Source of the DNA: an uncultured Flavobacteriaceae bacterium
Lineage (GTDB): Bacteria; Bacteroidota; Bacteroidia; Flavobacteriales; Flavobacteriaceae
Assembly (NCBI GenBank): GCA_947311745.1
Contig: CAMZLT010000160.1
Coordinates: 1 to 9,377, forward strand
Direction of reading: 5' to 3'
DNA length: 9,377 nt
Part shown: positions 1 through 5,240 of the stretch, piece after piece
Layout of the letters: each line of letters opens with the position of its first letter
How positions within the stretch are numbered: position 1 is the stretch's first letter
The notes under the pieces: generated by a model
What the model was told of the DNA's origin: nothing
Databases searched by the model: none
What the model saw: only the letters and a program-made list of their open reading frames with translations
Made by a program: the position numbers and the translations under genes

Positions 1-791
1 ATAAAGAAGTAAAAGCATTTTACGCTTTGCCTCAAAAAATTAAAGATACATACGAAATTGAAGGACTTGGCGGACAGCGAGGTTACACAGGTTTTGGAAA
101 AGAATCTGCAAAAGGTAGAACCGAAGGAGATTTAAAAGAATTTTGGCATTTCGGACAAGAAGTTTTAGATAATGAAAAAATACAAGACACCTATCCAGAT
201 AACGTACAAGTAACCGAATTACCTGAATTTAATAAAACAGGAATGGAAGTATATCGTCAATTAGAAAAAACAGCAACTTATGTACTTAGAGCTTTGGCAT
301 TGTATATTGGTTTAGACGAAAATTATTTCGATTCGTATGTACATAACGGAAATAGTATTTTACGTCCGATTCATTATCCACCAATCGTAGGCGAACCAAA
401 AGGAGCAGTTCGTGCAGCAGCACATGGCGATATAAATTTAATAACCCTACTTATGGGAGCATCTGCAGCAGGATTAGAAGTACAAACAAAACAAGGCGAA
501 TGGATTCCTGTAACAGCTTTGCCAGAACAATTAGTTGTAAATGTTGGGGATATGCTGGAACGACTAACAAATAACAAATTGCGTTCAACCATCCATCGTG
601 TAGTAAATCCACCAAAAGAAGATTGGGATAAACCAAGATACTCTATTCCGTTTTTTACACACCCAAAAAGTGAAATGTCTTTAAATTGTTTGGCAGAATG
701 TATTGATGAAAACAATCCGAAAGCACATGACGATATTACAGCAGGAGATTTTTTAAACGAACGCTTACGTGAATTGGGATTAATAAAATAA
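1..791 (+). CDS. Isopenicillin N synthase-like 2-oxoglutarate/Fe(II) oxygenase (5' end missing)
   Basis: Non-haem iron oxygenase of the isopenicillin N synthase/flavanone hydroxylase fold, expected to be cytosolic and to couple 2-oxoglutarate decarboxylation to oxidation of a small molecule. The frame is open from base 3 to the left edge, so the true start lies outside the window; about 263 codons are present, and the family usually has about 310-330, so roughly 50-60 N-terminal residues are missing. The iron triad is visible: HGD (His at 423-425, Asp at 429-431) and the distal His at 594-596 in STIHRVV. The 2-oxoglutarate-binding RxS is RYS at 636-644. The RPIHYPP segment before the HxD is also typical. 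The substrate cannot be told from sequence, and nothing nearby points to beta-lactam synthesis, so this is a general family call. A short gap of 24 bp leads to the next gene, suggesting co-transcription. Confidence 0.9.
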   Translation, partial: KEVKAFYALPQKIKDTYEIEGLGGQRGYTGFGKESAKGRTEGDLKEFWHFGQEVLDNEKIQDTYPDNVQVTELPEFNKTGMEVYRQLEKTATYVLRALALYIGLDENYFDSYVHNGNSILRPIHYPPIVGEPKGAVRAAAHGDINLITLLMGASAAGLEVQTKQGEWIPVTALPEQLVVNVGDMLERLTNNKLRSTIHRVVNPPKEDWDKPRYSIPFFTHPKSEMSLNCLAECIDENNPKAHDDITAGDFLNERLRELGLIK

Positions 792-815
792 TTAAAACAT
801 TTAGAATAAAATAAA

Positions 816-989
816 ATGGAAAATTCAAGCCCAACAACATTAATGTTTGGAGGTATAATGTTAGCAAGTATTTCGCTTAAATTGCAAAAAAAATATCCAT
901 ATATTTTTTATATAGCAGTTATTGCAGGATTGGTCTTATTTATAACAGGAATTATAAAATATATTAAACAACGTAGAGATTTTATGTAA
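816..989 (+). CDS. 57-residue hypothetical membrane protein
   Basis: Short gene of ATG plus 56 codons and TAA, which I do not recognise as a named family. The product has a polar start (MENSSPTT), a moderately hydrophobic stretch at residues about 9-20, a short basic turn (KLQKKYP, 22-28), a clear transmembrane segment at about 29-49 and a basic tail (KQRRDFM). By the positive-inside rule the tail and the middle loop both lie in the cytoplasm, so residues 9-20 may be only a partial or re-entrant helix. It fills the space between the oxygenase (24 bp upstream) and the SUI1 gene (2 bp downstream), has an A-rich leader before its ATG, and uses the same codons as its neighbours. That packing is the main reason to think it is real. 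Function unknown. Confidence 0.7.
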   Translation: MENSSPTTLMFGGIMLASISLKLQKKYPYIFYIAVIAGLVLFITGIIKYIKQRRDFM

Positions 990-991
990 TT

Positions 992-1345
992 ATGGCAAAG
1001 AAAAAAATGAACAGTTTATCCGATTTAGGAGGTTTTGTGTTTTCAACAAACAAAGAAGCAGATTTTTCTGAGTACGATGAAAACCAAGAAACACCTAATA
1101 ATAACGAACAGTTTTTAGAAGCTCATTTTTCAAATAAAGGACGTGGTGGAAAAGTAGTAACTGTTATAAAAGGTTTTGTGGGGACAGAACAAGATTTAAA
1201 AAAATTAGGCAAATTATTAAAACAAAAATGTGGTGTTGGTGGTTCGGTAAAAGATAACGAAATTATAATTCAAGGTAATTATCGCGATAAAATTATTGAA
1301 ATTTTAAAAAATGAAAAATATAATGTAAAGCGTGTTGGAGGATAA
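992..1345 (+). CDS. SUI1/eIF1-family translation initiation factor-like protein (YciH type)
   Basis: 117-residue cytosolic protein of the SUI1 family, the bacterial relatives of eukaryotic eIF1, thought to bind the small ribosomal subunit and influence start-codon selection; the role in bacteria is poorly defined. Residues 1-43 are a low-complexity, Asn/Glu-rich N-terminal extension. The SUI1 domain runs from about 45 to 116. Its hallmarks are the basic GRGGKVVTVIKGF strand-loop (about 50-62), the KKLGKLLKQKCGVGGSVK helix and glycine turn (about 70-87), and the EIIIQGNYRDKI strand and helix (about 90-101). Length fits the family. ATG at 992 is 2 bp after the preceding stop, so translation is probably coupled to the small membrane protein. 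It is probably the last gene of its transcription unit, since a candidate terminator lies 42 bp downstream. Confidence 0.93.
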   Translation: MAKKKMNSLSDLGGFVFSTNKEADFSEYDENQETPNNNEQFLEAHFSNKGRGGKVVTVIKGFVGTEQDLKKLGKLLKQKCGVGGSVKDNEIIIQGNYRDKIIEILKNEKYNVKRVGG

Positions 1346-1387
1346 ATTTTTTCAAAAAAAACACCCAATAAAACTATATTTTTTTGT

Positions 1388-1416
1388 AATTTGGTAAGTC
1401 CAAATTCATTTTATTT
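1388..1416 (+). terminator. Candidate rho-independent terminator after the SUI1 gene
   Basis: A perfect inverted repeat, AATTTGG (1388-1394), loop TAAGT, CCAAATT (1400-1406), is followed by the T-rich stretch CATTTTATTT. It sits 42 bp after the SUI1 stop and before gap, where a terminator is expected. The stem is short with only two G-C pairs and the T-tract is interrupted, so efficiency may be modest. Confidence 0.4.
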
Positions 1417-1440
1417 AAAACCCAAACATTCAACGGTTTT

Positions 1441-1455
1441 CAATAAAATTTATTG
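1441..1455. promoter_or_regulatory. Perfect 15-bp palindrome upstream of gap (possible operator)
   Basis: CAATAAA-A-TTTATTG is a perfect 7+1+7 palindrome 81 bp before the gap start codon. Just downstream, TACAATTG (1457-1464) matches the Bacteroidota -7 consensus TAnnTTTG at all but one base, though I see no clear -33 TTG at the right distance. If that element is real, the palindrome lies between -33 and -7, a natural repressor position. The region is very AT-rich, so chance is possible. Confidence 0.3.
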
Positions 1456-1461
1456 GTACAA

Positions 1462-1525
1462 TTGTTGCTCTTAAGCAATGAGATAATATAAAAATAACAA
1501 TTAATTATTTCCGAAAAGGAAAATA
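1462..1525 (+). other. Two small hairpins in the putative gap leader
   Basis: The first hairpin has stem TTGCT (1465-1469), loop CTTA and AGCAA (1474-1478), extendable to 8 pairs (1462-1481) with two G-U pairs. The second has stem TTTCC (1508-1512), loop GAAAA and GGAAA (1518-1522), extendable by TA/TA across a bulged A. The remaining 14 bases before the ATG are almost all A. I recognise no known riboswitch; any regulatory role is inference. Confidence 0.3.
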
Positions 1526-1536
1526 AAAACAAAAAA

Positions 1537-2529
1537 ATGATAAAAATAGGTATAAACGGATTTGGTAGAATAGGTAGAATTGCTTTTCGTAATATTGTAG
1601 CAAGAGATAATATGCAAGTTGTTGCAATTAACGATTTGTTAGATGTAGATTATTTAGCGTATTTATTAAAATACGATTCCGTTCACGGTAGATTTGCAGG
1701 AACAGTAGAAGTAAAAGAAGGAAAATTAATTGTTAATGGAAAGGCGATTCGTGTAACAGCTGAAAGAAATCCAGAAGATATAAAATGGAATGAAGCAGGA
1801 GCAGAGTACATTATTGAATCCACAGGTTTTTTTACATTAAAAGACAAAGCAGCATTACATATAAAAGGTGGTGCAAAAAAAGTAGTAATTTCAGCACCAT
1901 CAAAAGACGCTCCAATGTTTGTAATGGGTGTTAATAACACGGATTTAAAGGTAAGTGATACTGTCTTTTCAAATGCTTCGTGTACAACAAATTGTTTAGC
2001 ACCTTTAGCAAAAATATTAAACGATGCCTACGAAATTGAAGAGTGTTTAATGACAACCGTTCATGCAGCAACATCCTCACAAAAAACCGTAGATGCACCT
2101 TTAAAAAATTGGCGTAGAGGTAGAAGTGCAATAAATAACATTATACCAACTACCACAGGAGCAGCAAAAGCGGTAACAAAAGTAATTCCTGAATTGGCAG
2201 GAAAAATGGATGCAATGGCGTTTAGAGTCCCAACAGTAGACGTTTCGGTAATTGATTTAACCGTTAAGTTTAAAAAAGAAACTTCTTATGACGCTATTAA
2301 AAAGTTGATAAAAACAGCTTCCGAAAACGAATTTAAAGGAATTATCGGTTATACCGAAGATGAAGTGGTTTCACAAGATTTTGTTTCCGAAACGAGAACT
2401 TCTGTTTTTGATGCAGGAGCAGGAGTAGAGCTAAATTCAAGGTTTTTTAAGTTAATTGCTTGGTACGATAACGAATACGGATACTCAACTAAAATTGTAG
2501 ATTTGTTAGAATATGCAGCAAGTTTGTAA
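1537..2529 (+). CDS. gap: Glyceraldehyde-3-phosphate dehydrogenase (NAD-dependent type)
   Basis: Cytosolic glycolytic enzyme converting glyceraldehyde 3-phosphate, phosphate and NAD+ to 1,3-bisphosphoglycerate; normally a homotetramer. At 330 residues it is full length. Residues 1-35 give the Rossmann start (INGFGRIGR, 6-14), with Asp33 in AIND placed to bind the NAD ribose, which favours NAD over NADP. The active site is SNASCTTNCLAP with catalytic Cys149, and His176 in TTVHAAT. The phosphate sites are TTTG (205-208) and Arg230 in FRVPT; WYDNEYGYS closes the catalytic domain. The N-terminal third closely resembles the E. coli GapA type. One oddity: the usually conserved WRGGR of the S-loop reads WRRGR (192-196). 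The gene appears to stand alone, with a 191-bp upstream region of its own and a T10 run after its stop. Whether it works mainly in glycolysis or gluconeogenesis cannot be told. Confidence 0.97.
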   Translation: MIKIGINGFGRIGRIAFRNIVARDNMQVVAINDLLDVDYLAYLLKYDSVHGRFAGTVEVKEGKLIVNGKAIRVTAERNPEDIKWNEAGAEYIIESTGFFTLKDKAALHIKGGAKKVVISAPSKDAPMFVMGVNNTDLKVSDTVFSNASCTTNCLAPLAKILNDAYEIEECLMTTVHAATSSQKTVDAPLKNWRRGRSAINNIIPTTTGAAKAVTKVIPELAGKMDAMAFRVPTVDVSVIDLTVKFKKETSYDAIKKLIKTASENEFKGIIGYTEDEVVSQDFVSETRTSVFDAGAGVELNSRFFKLIAWYDNEYGYSTKIVDLLEYAASL

Positions 2530-2530
2530 T

Positions 2531-2557
2531 GAAAATCGCTTTGATCGTTTTTTTTTT
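2531..2557 (+). terminator. Weak candidate terminator after gap
   Basis: Directly after the gap stop, a short imperfect stem (AAAATCG against CGTTTT with one bulged T, loop CTTTGAT) runs into ten consecutive T residues (2548-2557). The T-run is convincing, the stem is poor, so transcription may partly continue into the regulator gene. Confidence 0.3.
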
Positions 2558-2576
2558 GAAGGATAAAAGTAATTCG

Positions 2577-2609
2577 TTGGATACACGTTAAAAACTTTAC
2601 TTAAATTTG
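2577..2609 (+). promoter_or_regulatory. Bacteroidota-type promoter for the LytTR regulator gene
   Basis: TAAATTTG at 2602-2609 matches the Bacteroidota -7 element TAnnTTTG exactly, and TTG at 2577-2579 lies 22 bp upstream, within the usual -33/-7 spacing range. The -7 element ends only 4 bp before the ATG at 2614, so transcription would start at or next to the start codon and give a leaderless mRNA. Two CGTT copies, 11 bp apart, lie at 2575-2578 and 2586-2589 within this promoter. Confidence 0.5.
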
Positions 2610-2613
2610 TTTC

Positions 2614-3348
2614 ATGCAATTACAATGTATTTTAGTAGATGACGAAAAGAACAGTAGAGATATTCTAAGGAATTATCTTGCTAAATACTGTAAAAATGTT
2701 ATCGTTTTAGATGAAGCAGAAAACATACATCAAGCAAAAAAAATAATTCAGAAAAACAAAATAGATTTGGTGTTTTTAGATGTAGAAATGCCTTTTGGTA
2801 ATGCTTTTGATTTTATCGAACAAGTAGATGATCAGGATTTTGAAATTGTTTTTGTAACAGCTTATAATCAGTACGCAAAAGAGGCGTTAAATCATCATGC
2901 AGCATATTATTTAACCAAGCCCATATCTATTGACGAATTGATAAAATCAGTAGATTATGTGGTTTCTATTAAAGAAAAAGAAGCCGATTTTAAAGATAAA
3001 ATACTCGTTCCGAAAATAAAAACCGTAAACGGAAAAATTACCATTCCTACACAAAACGGTTTTGAGGTTTTACCAATGGATGCAATTTTATATGCAAAGG
3101 CAGACGATAATTATACACATATATATCTTAAAGATACTTCTGTAAAATTGGTAAGTAAAACACTTAAGTATTTTCAAGATATGTTAGCAGATTATGGCTT
3201 TGTACGAATACATAAATCGTATTTAGTAAACGTTAACGCTATTGCAAAATACCAAAAAGGAAAAGGTGGAACAATTGTTTTAGAAAACGGAAAAGAATTG
3301 TCTGTTTCTGCATCGCAAAAAGCAAATTTATTAGCATTTTTTAAATAA
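2614..3348 (+). CDS. LytTR-family response regulator transcription factor
   Basis: Two-domain response regulator of 244 residues, the AlgR/AgrA/LytR type, expected to bind DNA as a dimer after phosphorylation. The receiver domain (about 1-120) has all the key residues: acidic pair Asp9-Asp10, phosphoacceptor Asp56 in VFLDVEMP, Thr82 and Lys102 in YLTKPI. A linker of about 20 residues leads to a LytTR DNA-binding domain (about 140-244), recognised by DAILYAKADDNYTHIYL and the conserved RIHKSYLVNV segment. Such regulators usually sit beside a LytS-like histidine kinase (His_kinase family), but neither flanking gene here is a kinase, so the partner must be encoded elsewhere. The start is placed at ATG 2614, where the receiver domain begins properly. 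It heads a run of closely spaced genes and is preceded by a strong promoter match. Target genes are unknown; the adjacent rhomboid-to-haemoglobin genes are candidates by position only. Confidence 0.95.
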   Translation: MQLQCILVDDEKNSRDILRNYLAKYCKNVIVLDEAENIHQAKKIIQKNKIDLVFLDVEMPFGNAFDFIEQVDDQDFEIVFVTAYNQYAKEALNHHAAYYLTKPISIDELIKSVDYVVSIKEKEADFKDKILVPKIKTVNGKITIPTQNGFEVLPMDAILYAKADDNYTHIYLKDTSVKLVSKTLKYFQDMLADYGFVRIHKSYLVNVNAIAKYQKGKGGTIVLENGKELSVSASQKANLLAFFK

Positions 3349-3354
3349 ATTATA

Positions 3355-4197
3355 TTGAATTATTTTAGTAAAACATTTCAAAATTTAAAAAAAGAAAGCA
3401 TAGTGTTACTGACAATTTATGTGTTAATAGTTGTGTTTTTAATATTTATAACTTTTGCTCAATTTTCAGGGAGTCATGTGTTAAGAGGTGTTTTTTTTGA
3501 TTTTTTAAATTACGTTTCTTTATCTTCAAAGTCCGATTTACATCTGTATAGACCATATACTTTTATAAGCTATTCTTTAGTACATTTAAGTTTTATTCAT
3601 TTTATTTCTAATGTTTTAGTATTGTACTATGTCGGAAATTTATTTTTAGACTTTTTTACTAAAAAACAGTTTCTAATTTATTTTATTTTAGGAAGTATTT
3701 TTGGTGGTATTTTTTTTATCACACTTAATTATTTAACACCAAATTCAGGTGAAAATATTTTAATAGGAGCATCGGCAAGTATTACGGCTTTATTGGTTGG
3801 TGTCGCAACAAAAGCACCTTCATATACCATGAATTTTAGATTTATAGGTTATGTAAAATTATCCGTAATTGCTTTGGTTTGGATAGTGCTTAGTTTTTTA
3901 TTGCTCGTAGGGAACAATGTTGGAGGGCAGGTAGCACATCTCGGAGGAGCTTTTATCGGATTTATTTTAACAAAGTATTATTATGCTAATTCCATGCAAA
4001 AAATTACCTTTGCTAAAAAGAAAAAATCTAATTTAAAAACCGTCTTTAAAAAATCCGATTATGGCTTGTCTAATTATCAAAAAGACCGATTGCACCAACA
4101 AAAAATAGATTTTTTGTTGGATAAAATAAGCAAATCAGGTTATAATAGTTTAACTCAAGCCGAACGAGATTTCTTGTCAAGAGCAAGTAAAAAATGA
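3355..4197 (+). CDS. Rhomboid-family intramembrane serine protease with DUF6576-like tail
   Basis: Inner-membrane serine protease expected to cleave transmembrane segments of substrate proteins. With the TTG start it is 280 residues. A first membrane helix spans about 15-36. The rhomboid core follows: RPYTFISYSLVHLSFIHFISN (66-86), giving His77, His82 and Asn86; catalytic Ser140 in GASAS; and catalytic His195 in VAHLGGAFIGF. About six membrane segments are apparent. The cytoplasmic tail is Lys-rich, then ends in a short helical region (about 244-280, DRLHQQKIDFLLDKI to FLSRAS) like the DUF6576 tail of Bacteroidota rhomboids. Start choice: no in-frame ATG occurs before residue 159, which would destroy the fold; TTG 3355 is the only usual start after the regulator's stop, 6 bp upstream and in the same frame. 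Translation is probably coupled to the regulator gene. Substrates unknown. Confidence 0.92.
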   Translation: MNYFSKTFQNLKKESIVLLTIYVLIVVFLIFITFAQFSGSHVLRGVFFDFLNYVSLSSKSDLHLYRPYTFISYSLVHLSFIHFISNVLVLYYVGNLFLDFFTKKQFLIYFILGSIFGGIFFITLNYLTPNSGENILIGASASITALLVGVATKAPSYTMNFRFIGYVKLSVIALVWIVLSFLLLVGNNVGGQVAHLGGAFIGFILTKYYYANSMQKITFAKKKKSNLKTVFKKSDYGLSNYQKDRLHQQKIDFLLDKISKSGYNSLTQAERDFLSRASKK

Positions 4198-4207
4198 TTT
4201 TAAAATC
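4196..4207. repeat. 12-bp perfect palindrome between the rhomboid and phosphatase-fold genes
   Basis: GATTTTAAAATC overlaps the last two bases of the rhomboid TGA stop and ends 3 bp before the next ATG. It could be a protein site or fold weakly in RNA, but it is AT-rich and short, so no function is assigned. Confidence 0.3.
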
Positions 4208-4210
4208 GCT

Positions 4211-5227
4211 ATGAAAAATTTATCTATATTTAATAAATTACTTTATGTAATTAATTATATTTTTGCAATTTTACTTTTGTTTGGATACCTTATTCCGCTT
4301 GTTAAACCGTCTATTTTTTTAAATTTTTCAATACTGAGTTTACTACTTCCGGTACTTATTTTTGTAAATTTTGTATTTATAGTTTATTGGCTTTTACAAT
4401 TAAAAAGAAACTTTTTATTATCTATTTTTGTTTTAGGAATCGGTTTTTTTATTTCATCACCACTCTATAAATTTACTGCAAAAAACAGAGAAAGTATCAA
4501 TAAAATTAGTATTATGAACTATAATGTACGCCTTTTCAATGCTTATAATTGGTTTAAAGAAAAAGATATTCCTAGTTTGATGAAAACGTTTTTTGAGCAA
4601 GAAAATCCAGATATTTTATGTGTGCAAGAGTATCATCCAAAAGGGAAAGACATCATTAATTACCCATTTGAATATATTAAAACCAATTCTACAAGTAAAA
4701 AATTCGGACAAGCAATTTTTTCAAAATACAAAATAGTAAACCAAGGAGCTTTAGATTTTAAAAACACACAAAATAATGCTATTTTTGTAGATATTGTAAA
4801 AGATAGAGATACCATCCGAATTTATAACCTACATATTGAAAGCCTTAGACTAAATCCAAGCAAAGAAAATTTTGGCGAAAAATCTACCGAAAAACTACTA
4901 ACTCGTTTAAATAAAGGCTTTATAAAACAACAAAAACAAGTAGAACAAATACTTGCACACCAAAAAAGATGTAAATTTCCTATTTTAGTAGCAGGAGATT
5001 TTAACAATACAGCATATTCATGGACATACAAAACCTTAAAAGGAAACTTTATAGATTCGTATTTAGAAGCAGGTTCAGGATTTGGAAAAACTTTTGAAAT
5101 AAAAAACTTTCCTATGCGAATAGATTATATCTTTGCAGATAAAATATTTACTATTAACAAACATAAAAATTATAAAATAAAATATTCCGATCATTATCCA
5201 ATTATGGCAACCATAAGTTTGGATTAA
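4211..5227 (+). CDS. Membrane-anchored endonuclease/exonuclease/phosphatase-fold protein
   Basis: 338-residue protein with three N-terminal membrane helices (about 10-31, 37-62 and 68-87) followed by a complete EEP-fold catalytic domain (about 98-338), the fold of exonuclease III, DNase I, inositol phosphatases and sphingomyelinases. The metal and catalytic residues are all visible: Asn105 in MNYNVR, Glu140 in CVQEYHP, His208 in YNLHIES, Asp263 and Asn265 in AGDFNNT, Asp305 in RIDYIFAD, and the terminal Asp327-His328 in YSDHYPI. With three helices after a short, probably cytoplasmic N-terminus, the domain would most likely lie outside the cytoplasm, favouring a phosphodiesterase or phosphatase acting on lipid or extracellular substrate over DNA repair; this is inference. 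The gene starts 13 bp after the rhomboid. From memory, a rhomboid followed by such an EEP gene is a recurrent pair in Flavobacteriia. Substrate unknown. Confidence 0.9.
   Translation: MKNLSIFNKLLYVINYIFAILLLFGYLIPLVKPSIFLNFSILSLLLPVLIFVNFVFIVYWLLQLKRNFLLSIFVLGIGFFISSPLYKFTAKNRESINKISIMNYNVRLFNAYNWFKEKDIPSLMKTFFEQENPDILCVQEYHPKGKDIINYPFEYIKTNSTSKKFGQAIFSKYKIVNQGALDFKNTQNNAIFVDIVKDRDTIRIYNLHIESLRLNPSKENFGEKSTEKLLTRLNKGFIKQQKQVEQILAHQKRCKFPILVAGDFNNTAYSWTYKTLKGNFIDSYLEAGSGFGKTFEIKNFPMRIDYIFADKIFTINKHKNYKIKYSDHYPIMATISLD
5214..5221 (+). promoter_or_regulatory. Possible internal -7 element before the S9 peptidase gene
   Basis: TAAGTTTG, inside the last codons of the preceding gene, matches TAnnTTTG exactly and would start a transcript with a leader of about 15 bases before ATG 5241. 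No clear -33 TTG lies at the usual distance, so it may be a chance match. Confidence 0.2.
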
Positions 5228-5240
5228 AAATAGATATAAT

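Noticed and set aside
27..29. TTG as the start of the oxygenase gene
   Set aside because: The frame is open upstream to the window edge (KEVKAFYAL precedes it, as in relatives), so the gene is cut by the window.
374..715. Antisense 113-codon frame over the oxygenase gene
   Set aside because: It lies wholly opposite a gene with an intact iron and 2-oxoglutarate site and encodes nothing recognisable.
1346..1380. T6/A8 inverted run right after the SUI1 stop as a terminator
   Set aside because: The stem would be only A-T pairs with a minimal loop; the hairpin at 1388-1406 is a better candidate.
1683..2131. Two antisense frames over gap
   Set aside because: Both are shadows of a full-length GAPDH gene, with no recognisable motif.
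2532..4210. Shared 9-mer AAAATCGCT after gap and before the EEP gene
   Set aside because: Two copies of a short AT-rich word 1.7 kb apart are expected by chance, and the surrounding bases differ.
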